From an uncultured Micrococcales bacterium (GTDB taxonomy: Bacteria > Actinomycetota > Actinomycetes > Actinomycetales > Microbacteriaceae), in NCBI GenBank assembly GCA_903866485.1, contig CAIPNT010000192.1:1-5156 (forward strand): a stretch of 5,156 bases of DNA, read 5' to 3'. Position numbers and translations under genes: made by a program. Below the pieces are notes generated by a model. It searched no databases. It was not told the DNA's origin and was given only the letters and a program-made list of their open reading frames with translations. Shown piece after piece: positions 1-5,156 of this stretch. How positions within the stretch are numbered: the first letter of the stretch is position 1; the number at the start of each line of letters is the position of its first letter.

Positions 1-1737
1 CGCAGCAGCGTTCTCGGCTGCCTTGCGCTCGGCCAAGGTTTGACGCTTGTTTGCCTCTTTAGAAGACTTTGCAGCTTTTTCGGCCTTTACGCCGTCGGCA
101 ACGCGGAATGCACCGCGACCAATGTAGCTGGTTGCCCCGAGGGCCTTCGAATCGAAACCAGACCATGGGTGGCCCGAACTGAAGAACGGCACCTTAGCAA
201 GCAGCTGAAGCATCGGGTGGGTAAACAGGGTCACGATTGCGAGGTCGATGAGGGTGGTTAGGCCCAGGGTGTAGGCAAAGCCTCGCACGCTGCCAACCGT
301 TAGGTTGTAGAGCACAACCGCCGCCAACAGGCTCACGCCGTCAGAAACCAGGATGGTGCGAATCGCACGCTTCCATCCAGATTCAACGGCCGCACCAAGG
401 GCTCGACCATCACGCAGTTCGTCTCGAACGCGCTCAAAGTAAACGATGAACGAGTCAGCGGTAATACCGATTGACACAATCAAACCGGCCACGCCAGATA
501 GTGACAGGTGGTAGCCCTGGCGCCATGAAAGCAGCGCGATCATCAGATAGGTCAAGATACCGGCGATAACTAGCGAGCCGACGGTTACAACTGCTAGTGC
601 ACGGTATTGGATGAACGAGTAGATGATGACGAGCAACAGGCCGATGGCGCCTGCAAGCAAACCGCTCATCAATTGCTCCGAACCGAGGGTTGCCGAAATG
701 TTGTCTTGGCTCTGAACCTGGAAGCTAATCGGAAGCGAACCGTACTTCAACTGGTCGGCGAGCGACTTCGATGAGTCTTTAGTGAACGATCCGGTGATCT
801 GTGCATTTCCGCCCGTGATTACAGCCTGCAGGGTTGGCGCGGTGATTACGTAACCATCCAAGGTGATTGCAAAGCGGTTTTGAGGAGCAGCAAGTGGAAA
901 TAGCTTTGCTGTGGTCTTGGCAAACTTGTCGGTGCCGTCAGCGTTGAACTTTAGGTTCACTGCCCAGGTGTTGGTTGAAGCACCGGTTGAAGTGGTCACG
1001 GTTCCGGCGTTGGCATCTGAGATGTCGGTGCCTTCGATTGAAACAGGACCGAGCACATACTTGCTGTATGCGCTCGTGTCACAGGTGGCAAGCGGCTTGG
1101 TTGGGTCGTCAACCTGGCCTGCCGAGCGGAATGGCTTCGAGCAGTCGAGGTTGTCATAGAACTTCTGTGTTGCCGCGTCTACACCTGCAACGGCAGGGGT
1201 TGCTGTGGCTGTAGCCGATGGGCTTGCAGCTGGAGTTGCCTTAGAACTTGAAGTTGGAGTGCTTGAAGGCTTTGCCGATGCGCCGGTCGATGGCGTAGCA
1301 GAAGCCGTTGGAGTTGCCGTGCCGACCGATACCGAGGTGCTCTGCGAGGTCTCGAGAACTGGGCGGAACTGCAGCTTTGCCGAGCTGCGAATCAGCTTAA
1401 GAGTGTTGTCATCGGGGGTGCCAGGAATCGACACGATGATGTTGTTATTGCCCTGGGTGTTGATTTGAGCTTCGCTGACACCACTGGCGTCAACACGCTG
1501 GCGGATGATGGCTACTGCCTGGTTCAACTGGTCCTGAGTAACCTTTTGGCCGGCCTGCACCTCTGGCGACAGGATGATCTCGGTTCCACCCTGAAGGTCG
1601 AGTGCGAGTTTCGGTGCAAAAGATGCACCGCCATTGGTTGCGATGCCAAGACCGATGATGGCAACTAGGCCAAAGATCAAGACGCCGAGCCAGGTTAGGC
1701 GCTTGCGCGCGCCCTTAGTAACAGCTGATTGAGACAA
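1..1737 (-). CDS. secD: Protein translocase subunit SecD (partial; 3' end beyond window)
   Basis: SecD is a membrane subunit of the SecDF-YajC complex, which works with SecYEG and uses the proton-motive force to complete export of unfolded proteins. The frame is open from the TTG at 1737 to base 1 (579 residues, no stop). TTG is chosen because GAGG lies 5 bases upstream and the start is 13 bases after the yajC stop. TM1 is about residues 14-35, followed by LALDLQGGT (44-52), the SecD signature. A large extracytoplasmic domain runs to about 355 and includes RVDASGVSEAQI (81-92). TM2-TM6 are about 358-376, 380-403, 411-434, 458-481 and 483-506. TM4 carries IGITADSF with Asp428, aligning with the conserved TM4 Asp implicated in proton transport. 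Odd points are a Pro/Ala/Ser/Thr linker (140-182), a Cys199/Cys219 pair, and a Lys/Ala/Glu-rich cytoplasmic tail after TM6. secF probably follows outside the window. A SecD-SecF fusion cannot be excluded but is unlikely, because the frame is already in a hydrophilic tail. Confidence 0.95.
   Translation of the reverse strand, partial: MSQSAVTKGARKRLTWLGVLIFGLVAIIGLGIATNGGASFAPKLALDLQGGTEIILSPEVQAGQKVTQDQLNQAVAIIRQRVDASGVSEAQINTQGNNNIIVSIPGTPDDNTLKLIRSSAKLQFRPVLETSQSTSVSVGTATPTASATPSTGASAKPSSTPTSSSKATPAASPSATATATPAVAGVDAATQKFYDNLDCSKPFRSAGQVDDPTKPLATCDTSAYSKYVLGPVSIEGTDISDANAGTVTTSTGASTNTWAVNLKFNADGTDKFAKTTAKLFPLAAPQNRFAITLDGYVITAPTLQAVITGGNAQITGSFTKDSSKSLADQLKYGSLPISFQVQSQDNISATLGSEQLMSGLLAGAIGLLLVIIYSFIQYRALAVVTVGSLVIAGILTYLMIALLSWRQGYHLSLSGVAGLIVSIGITADSFIVYFERVRDELRDGRALGAAVESGWKRAIRTILVSDGVSLLAAVVLYNLTVGSVRGFAYTLGLTTLIDLAIVTLFTHPMLQLLAKVPFFSSGHPWSGFDSKALGATSYIGRGAFRVADGVKAEKAAKSSKEANKRQTLAERKAAENAAA
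1192..1320 (-). repeat. Low-complexity coding segment: SecD Pro/Ala/Ser/Thr linker
   Basis: This stretch encodes SecD residues 140-182, of which all but Gly152, Lys156 and Lys166 are Ala, Ser, Thr or Pro. It lies within the first large extracytoplasmic domain, between the KLQFRPVLE segment and the DNLDC segment. It is probably a disordered linker. I recall comparable low-complexity inserts at this place in other actinobacterial SecD proteins, but this was not checked. Confidence 0.8.
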
Positions 1738-1742
1738 GGTTT

Positions 1743-1746
1743 CCTC
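1743..1746 (-). promoter_or_regulatory. Ribosome binding site of secD (GAGG)
   Basis: Read on the minus strand, the 13-base yajC-secD spacer contains AAGAGGAAACC directly before TTG. The GAGG core is 5 bases from the start codon. It is the strongest Shine-Dalgarno match among the genes here and is the main reason for accepting the rare TTG start of secD. No ATG lies in frame before the first membrane segment. Confidence 0.75.
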
Positions 1747-1750
1747 TTAT

Positions 1751-2248
1751 TTACTTGGCAGGCTTCGCTGCTGGCTTCTTGGCAGCAGGCTTCGCGGTGG
1801 TCGACTTGGCAGCGGCTGGCTTTGCACTGGTGGCCGGCTTCGCCGCTGGCTTCTTGGCCGTTGGCTTTGCTGCAGTGGCGGTCTTGGCAGCGGCAGCAGG
1901 CTTTGCTGCGGCTGGCTTTGCTGACGTCGCAGGCTTTGCCGCTGGGGTGGCCTTTACCACAGGCTTGGCTGAGGCAACCGCGGTCTTGGCCGCTGGCTTG
2001 GCTGCTGCTTCGATTGAACGTACAGCTGCCTTTAGCACGGTTAGCTTGGTGCCAGGAGTGGTCTCGACAACAATCTTGGTGTCTTCGATGCTGGTGATTG
2101 CGCCAACTATGCCGCTGTGCAGCAGAACGGTTGAACCGACCTTCATGCCGTCTTGCAGTTCAGCTGCGGCCTTCTTGCGCTTGCGTCCGTTCACATACAT
2201 CATCACGATGATGAAGGCTAGAGCGACAATCAGAAACAAGTTATCCAT
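1751..2248 (-). CDS. yajC: Preprotein translocase subunit YajC with long Lys/Ala/Pro tail
   Basis: YajC is a small single-span membrane protein associated with SecDF. Its exact contribution to export is not well defined. From the ATG at 2248 the product is 165 residues. One N-terminal membrane segment (about 3-19) is followed by GRKRKK (21-26), which predicts the C-terminal part to be cytoplasmic. The compact YajC core is about 34-80 and contains LHSGIVGAITSIEDTKIVVE and a TPGTKLTVLKAAVRSI stretch. Residues 81-165 are an added tail made almost wholly of Ala, Lys, Pro, Thr and Ser, with 19 Lys and no acidic residue. E. coli YajC is about 110 residues, so the excess is the tail. A GTG 36 bases upstream (2284) is in frame but has no good ribosome binding site and would put polar residues before the membrane helix. 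The ATG has AAGG 6 bases upstream. The gene follows ruvB by 81 bases and leads into secD. Confidence 0.9.
   Translation of the reverse strand: MDNLFLIVALAFIIVMMYVNGRKRKKAAAELQDGMKVGSTVLLHSGIVGAITSIEDTKIVVETTPGTKLTVLKAAVRSIEAAAKPAAKTAVASAKPVVKATPAAKPATSAKPAAAKPAAAAKTATAAKPTAKKPAAKPATSAKPAAAKSTTAKPAAKKPAAKPAK
1754..2008 (-). repeat. Low-complexity coding repeat: YajC Lys/Ala/Pro tail
   Basis: This stretch encodes YajC residues 81-165, built from loosely repeated AKP units. KPATSAKPAAAK occurs twice (residues 105-116 and 137-148), and AKKPAAKPA occurs twice 25 residues apart (131-139 and 156-164). At DNA level a 23-base unit at 1761-1783 recurs at 1836-1858 with one mismatch. On the plus strand it appears as many GGCTTTGC/GGCTTCGC copies. 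The repetition is explained by the protein composition and is not a CRISPR or intergenic repeat. Confidence 0.85.
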
Positions 2249-2254
2249 GGTGGG

Positions 2255-2258
2255 CCTT
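2255..2258 (-). promoter_or_regulatory. Ribosome binding site of yajC (AAGG)
   Basis: AAGG on the minus strand is followed by 6 bases and then ATG at 2248. It decides the yajC start in favour of this ATG over the in-frame GTG at 2284. The resulting protein begins MDNLFLIVALAF, directly with the membrane helix, as is usual for actinobacterial YajC. Confidence 0.6.
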
Positions 2259-2294
2259 ACGGTAGTGAAAAAGTTATGAGTCACCTAAGGGCAA

Positions 2295-2307
2295 CTTATC
2301 GATTATA
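2295..2307 (-). promoter_or_regulatory. Candidate promoter for yajC-secD (TATAAT -10 box)
   Basis: The minus strand reads TATAAT at 2307-2302, an exact match to the sigma-70-type -10 consensus, inside the 45-base gap after the ruvB stop. A start of transcription near 2295 would give a leader of about 47 bases to the yajC ATG. No good TTGACA-like -35 lies at the usual distance (AGCATT at a 17-base spacing), and there is no TGn extended -10. Weak -35 boxes are common in actinobacteria, so this stays a candidate. It would separate expression of the Sec genes from the ruv genes, although read-through from upstream is also possible because no terminator is visible. Confidence 0.45.
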
Positions 2308-2329
2308 GGTCAACCAGGGTGACGAATGC

Positions 2330-3328
2330 TTATAAGACAGGCGCTATTCCAAGGTGAATGTAGGCGGCTTCAGTGGCCTGTCGACCACGAGGTGTTCGAA
2401 TGATCAAACCCATGCGCACTAAGAACGGTTCAACCACCGATTCGATGGTGTCTTGTTCTTCACCAACCGCTACCGCGAGTGTCGATAGTCCAACCGGCTT
2501 TCCGGCAAATTTTTGGGTGAGCACGGCAAGAATGTCGCGGTCAAGTCGATCTAGACCCAGTGCATCGACTTCGTATAGTTTGAGAGCGGCCTGGGCAAGG
2601 GTCTTCGAGATGTGACTCTCCCCCGCGACCAGCGCAAAGTCTCGAACTCGGCGCAACAGACGATTGGCGATTCTAGGCGTGCCGCGGCTGCGTGAAGCAA
2701 TTTCGTGCAACGCGTCTGAGCTGATGTCGAGCTGCAACTTTTGGGCTGCTCTCGCGATCACATCTCGCAATTCGTCGACCGAATAAAACTCAAGGTGCGC
2801 GGTGAAGCCGAACCGGTCTCGAAGCGGGTTCGGCAGCATTCCAGATCTAGTGGTTGCGCCAACCAGCGTGAATGGCGCCAGGTCTAGCGAAATTGATGTG
2901 GCACCAGGGCCCTTGCCAACCATTACGTCGACTCTAAAGTCTTCCATCGCAAGGTAGAGCATCTCTTCGGCGGCGCGGGCCATGCGGTGAATCTCATCGA
3001 TGAAGAGCACTTCGCCCGCAGCCAACGACGACAGCACCGCCGCGAGGTCTCCGGCGTGCTGAATGGTCGGCCCGCTGGTTAGGCGCAGCGGCGCGCCACT
3101 TTCGTGGGCGACAATCATTGCGAGCGTGGTCTTGCCAAGGCCAGGAGGCCCAGCGAGCAAGATGTGGTCAGAGGTGCGGCCCTGTAGGCGAGCGGCTTCG
3201 ATGATGAGCGAGATCTGTTCGCGCACCTTTGGTTGGCCCACGAACTCGTCGAGTGATTTTGGTCGAAGCGCAGACTCGAAGGCCAGTTCGCTATCGCCCA
3301 GGTTCGGGTCGGTCAGGTCTTGGCTCAT
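2330..3328 (-). CDS. ruvB: Holliday junction branch migration ATPase RuvB
   Basis: RuvB is the hexameric AAA+ motor that pumps DNA through the RuvA-bound Holliday junction during recombinational repair. The 332-residue length is normal for the family. Visible elements are the RuvB N-terminal [12 protein letters not shown] (21-32), Walker A GPPGLGKT (60-67), Walker B FIDEIH (109-114), sensor 1 GATTR (157-161), the PLRDRFG segment (168-174) with the arginine finger, and sensor 2 around [12 protein letters not shown] (216-227). A C-terminal winged-helix domain (about 260-332) ends in RTPRGRQAT and the usual AYIHL. The segment between Walker B and sensor 1 (about 131-150) corresponds to the hairpin that contacts RuvA domain III. 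The ATG overlaps the ruvA stop as ATGA, so translation is probably coupled. The protein looks complete and active. Confidence 0.98.
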   Translation of the reverse strand: MSQDLTDPNLGDSELAFESALRPKSLDEFVGQPKVREQISLIIEAARLQGRTSDHILLAGPPGLGKTTLAMIVAHESGAPLRLTSGPTIQHAGDLAAVLSSLAAGEVLFIDEIHRMARAAEEMLYLAMEDFRVDVMVGKGPGATSISLDLAPFTLVGATTRSGMLPNPLRDRFGFTAHLEFYSVDELRDVIARAAQKLQLDISSDALHEIASRSRGTPRIANRLLRRVRDFALVAGESHISKTLAQAALKLYEVDALGLDRLDRDILAVLTQKFAGKPVGLSTLAVAVGEEQDTIESVVEPFLVRMGLIIRTPRGRQATEAAYIHLGIAPVL

Positions 3329-3936
3329 TTAGTCGCGCCTGACTTCGCCGAGCCCAAAATGGCCAAAGCAGCCTTCAAAACCGAGTCTCGCGTTGCGGTC
3401 GAACCAAGTTGCTTAGTGGCCTCGCGCACCGAGTCAGAAGCCAACTTTTCAGACCATCCGAGACCTGCAAGTGCCGCTGCCACGTCTTCGAATGAACCCG
3501 AAGCAGCCACTGCTTCTGAGCCTGCGGCGACAACGAGGTGGCTTAGCTTGCCGGCAAGTGTAACGGTGATCAGCTTTGCGGTTTTTGGCCCAATTCCACT
3601 GACCGACTTGAAAGCCGAGTCGTTTTCGGTTGCAACCGCTGAGGCAATCTCAGATGGGGTCAACGTAGCCAAGATCATCAGAGCCGACTTAGGGCCAACG
3701 CCGGTGACCGATCGAAGCGCGTCGAAGAGTTCTTGTTCAAGGGCAGAAGCGAAACCGAAAAGGGTCATAGCATCTTCGCGAACTACCATCGCGGTGAACA
3801 GCAGAACTTCTTTATCAAGCGTCAGTTTGGCGGCGGTGTTGCCGGTGACATTAACCAAATAGCCAACTCCGGCCACGTCGATGACGATTTGGCCGGTGGC
3901 ATTTGAAACGATGGTTCCGCGCAGAGATGCAATCAC
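3325..3936 (-). CDS. ruvA: Holliday junction DNA-binding protein RuvA
   Basis: RuvA forms tetramers that bind the four-way junction in an open square form and load RuvB rings on opposite arms. The product is 203 residues, the usual size. Domain I (about 1-62) begins [10 protein letters not shown] and contains [12 protein letters not shown] (51-62). Glu54 and Asp55 match the acidic pin that separates strands at the crossover. Domain II has two helix-hairpin-helix motifs, VTGVGPKSA (77-85) and VSGIGPKTA (112-120), which hold the DNA backbone. A flexible Ala-rich linker (about 133-150) leads to domain III (about 150-203), which binds RuvB. The start is GTG with only a weak AGG upstream, so initiation may rely on coupling with ruvC, which ends 19 bases before. 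The stop overlaps the ruvB ATG by 4 bases. Confidence 0.97.
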   Translation of the reverse strand: MIASLRGTIVSNATGQIVIDVAGVGYLVNVTGNTAAKLTLDKEVLLFTAMVVREDAMTLFGFASALEQELFDALRSVTGVGPKSALMILATLTPSEIASAVATENDSAFKSVSGIGPKTAKLITVTLAGKLSHLVVAAGSEAVAASGSFEDVAAALAGLGWSEKLASDSVREATKQLGSTATRDSVLKAALAILGSAKSGATK

Positions 3937-3955
3937 CCGACAAGCCTAACTAAGG

Positions 3956-4513
3956 TTATTTTTTAGCCGTGGCAGCGCGCTCGGCTTCGAGCCAAGCTTT
4001 TTGAGCCGAAGTTAGATTGGTCGACTCGCTGGCAGCCGGAGCGCGCCACGCGTGGCAGATAGCGATTGCGAGGCTATCGGCGGCATCGGCGGGTTTAGGA
4101 ACCTCGTTGAGGCCGAGAATCTTGGCGACCATAAAACCAACCTGTGCCTTGTCGGCACGGCCGCTGCCTGTGACCGCGGCTTTGACCTGAGTCGGCGTAT
4201 ACATAACCATTGGCACAGAATGCTTATGGGCAAGCATCAACACCGCTCCGCTGATCTGCGCGGTGCCCATCACCGTTGAGACGTTTTGTTGCGAAAAGAC
4301 TCTTTCAATGGCGATTACGTCAGGCCTATGCAGCTCAATCAGGCGTTCAATTTCTAGGCCGATCTTGCCAACCCTAACCGTTAGGTCTGCAGCTTGGTCA
4401 GAGCGAAGTGTGTCGACGTAGACGAGTGAAACCTTTCGAGAGGCGCCAAGCTCAATGAGGCCAATACCGCATCTGGTTAGACCGGGGTCAATTCCCAGAA
4501 TGCGTGTGGTCAC
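3956..4513 (-). CDS. ruvC: Crossover junction endodeoxyribonuclease RuvC
   Basis: RuvC is the dimeric, metal-dependent nuclease that makes paired nicks in Holliday junctions held by RuvAB. The 185-residue product has the RNase H-like fold motifs in order: ILGIDPGLTRCG (5-16) with Asp9, IAIERVFSQQN (67-77) with Glu70, and PADAADSLAIAICH (141-154) with Asp143 and Asp146. Together these give the four catalytic acidic residues. Lysines 111 and 122 lie at positions matching the conserved DNA-contact region (KAAVTGSGRADKAQV). The C-terminal 28 residues after HAW are a polar, Ala-rich extension without a recognisable motif, and the protein is slightly longer than E. coli RuvC. The start is GTG, 2 bases after the yebC stop, with no strong ribosome binding site, so translational coupling to yebC is likely. 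Confidence 0.97.
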   Translation of the reverse strand: MTTRILGIDPGLTRCGIGLIELGASRKVSLVYVDTLRSDQAADLTVRVGKIGLEIERLIELHRPDVIAIERVFSQQNVSTVMGTAQISGAVLMLAHKHSVPMVMYTPTQVKAAVTGSGRADKAQVGFMVAKILGLNEVPKPADAADSLAIAICHAWRAPAASESTNLTSAQKAWLEAERAATAKK

Positions 4514-4515
4514 GA

Positions 4516-5156
4516 CTAGTCGTTCTCTAGTTCTGCCATAACCTCGGCCGACATGTCGAAGTTTGAATAAACGTTCTGCACATCATCTGAGTCTTCTAAG
4601 GCATCAATCAACTTGATTACCTTGCGGGCAGTGTCTGCATCGGTCTGCACCGGCATCGAAGAAACGAACTCTACATCGGCGCTTTCATAGTCGATTCCGG
4701 CGCTCTGAAGTGCGGTGCGAACCGCAACCATCGCGCTTGGGTCGGTTGTGATTACAAACTGCTCGCCGGGGTCTTCTAGGTCGTCGATGCCAACTTCAAG
4801 AACTGCCTCAATGATGCGATCTTCGTCAACGCCCTCGGTCTTGGCAACCACGATCACACCCTTGCGACCAAATTGGTATGAAACACTGCCAGGGTCGGCC
4901 ATGGTGCCGCCGTTGCGTGAAACTGCCAGGCGAACCTCGGCGGCAGCACGGTTTTTGTTGTCGGTCAAACATTCGATCAGTATGGCTACACCGTTAGGCG
5001 CGTAACCCTCATACATGATGGTCTGGTATTCAACCGCGTCGGCGCCGACACCCGAACCGCGCTTAATTGCACGTTCGATGTTGTCATTTGGCAGCGAGCT
5101 CTTGCGGCCCTTTTGAACGGCGTCATAAAGAGTTGGGTTGCCGTCTAGGTCTGGCC
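4516..5156 (-). CDS. yebC: YebC/PmpR (TACO1) family protein (partial; 5' end beyond window)
   Basis: This family was long annotated as a transcriptional regulator. More recent work on YebC and mitochondrial TACO1 points to a ribosome-associated factor that relieves stalling at proline-rich stretches. The window holds the C-terminal 212 residues, open to base 5156. By comparison with the roughly 250-residue family, about 40 N-terminal residues, including the usual MAGHSKW-type start, are missing. Recognisable segments are [14 protein letters not shown], then [24 protein letters not shown] and [12 protein letters not shown], then [12 protein letters not shown], and the ending [15 protein letters not shown]. 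The internal ATG at 5016 (MYEGYAP) is not the start, because conserved family sequence continues upstream in the same frame to the window edge. Its stop is 2 bases from ruvC, which makes it the first visible gene of the ruv block. Confidence 0.95.
   Translation of the reverse strand, partial: PDLDGNPTLYDAVQKGRKSSLPNDNIERAIKRGSGVGADAVEYQTIMYEGYAPNGVAILIECLTDNKNRAAAEVRLAVSRNGGTMADPGSVSYQFGRKGVIVVAKTEGVDEDRIIEAVLEVGIDDLEDPGEQFVITTDPSAMVAVRTALQSAGIDYESADVEFVSSMPVQTDADTARKVIKLIDALEDSDDVQNVYSNFDMSAEVMAELEND

Noticed and set aside
40..1668. Several short plus-strand open frames between 40 and 1668
   Set aside because: All lie opposite secD, which is continuous and recognisable on the minus strand. 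None has supporting motifs or start signals.
1761..2000. Many spaced GGCTTTGC/GGCTTCGC copies resembling a repeat array
   Set aside because: The spacing is irregular, always in multiples of three, and the copies fall in the yajC reading frame as Lys-Pro/Ala-Lys codons. It is a low-complexity coding repeat and not a CRISPR array or transposon end.
1755..2279. A 174-codon plus-strand open frame opposite yajC, rich in Ala, Gly and Phe
   Set aside because: It is the antisense shadow of the repetitive yajC tail. The minus strand encodes a recognisable YajC core, and the plus-strand product resembles no family and has no ribosome binding site.
2246..2284. GTG start for yajC at 2284 giving 12 extra N-terminal residues
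   Set aside because: The extension is polar and unlike YajC N-termini, and no good ribosome binding site precedes it. The ATG at 2248 has AAGG at a 6-base spacing and begins with the membrane helix.
2285..2329. Rho-independent terminator after ruvB
   Set aside because: No GC-rich stem followed by a run of T is present on the minus strand. The only inverted repeat is 6 bases with arms about 32 bases apart.
3320..3862. A 180-codon plus-strand open frame opposite ruvA
   Set aside because: It is an antisense shadow of ruvA, whose acidic pin and two helix-hairpin-helix motifs are clear on the minus strand. The plus-strand product is Ser/Ala-rich without recognisable features.
4516..5016. yebC as a complete 166-residue gene starting at ATG 5016
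   Set aside because: The same frame continues upstream to the window edge with conserved YebC sequence ([12 protein letters not shown]), so this ATG is internal and the gene is cut by the window.

Overview
The window is ordinary chromosomal core sequence from an actinobacterium. Everything that can be supported is on the minus strand, in the transcription order yebC (5' end outside the window) - ruvC - ruvA - ruvB - yajC - secD (3' end outside the window). This yebC-ruvCAB-yajC-secD order is familiar from actinobacterial genomes, where secF normally follows secD. The SecD segment IGITADSF followed by VYFER is the actinobacterial form of its fourth membrane helix. The moderate GC content (mid-50s per cent by eye), compact spacing and GTG/TTG starts would fit a small-genome Microbacteriaceae such as the freshwater Luna-type lineages. 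That family-level placement is a guess.

Right part (about 2330-5156): yebC ends 2 bases before the ruvC GTG, ruvC and ruvA are 19 bases apart, and ruvA and ruvB share an ATGA overlap. This is a tightly coupled translation/recombination block. RuvA binds and unfolds the Holliday junction, RuvB is the AAA+ motor that drives branch migration, and RuvC cuts the junction. All three keep the catalytic or structural residues expected of working proteins.

Left part (1-2329): a 45-base gap follows ruvB and contains a perfect TATAAT on the minus strand. It is the best candidate for a separate promoter driving the Sec accessory genes. yajC and secD are 13 bases apart, with a good ribosome binding site before a TTG start. 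YajC and SecD (with SecF) form the accessory complex that helps SecYEG export proteins using the proton-motive force. SecD has no stop in the window: it is open for 579 codons from 1737 to base 1.

No gap exceeds 300 bases. I found no RNA gene, mobile element, CRISPR array or phage sequence, and no sign of a previously undescribed system. The less ordinary points are low-complexity additions to the two Sec proteins: an 85-residue Lys/Ala/Pro tail with no acidic residue on YajC, and a Pro/Ala/Ser/Thr linker inside the extracytoplasmic domain of SecD. The isolated -10 box before yajC is also worth a look.
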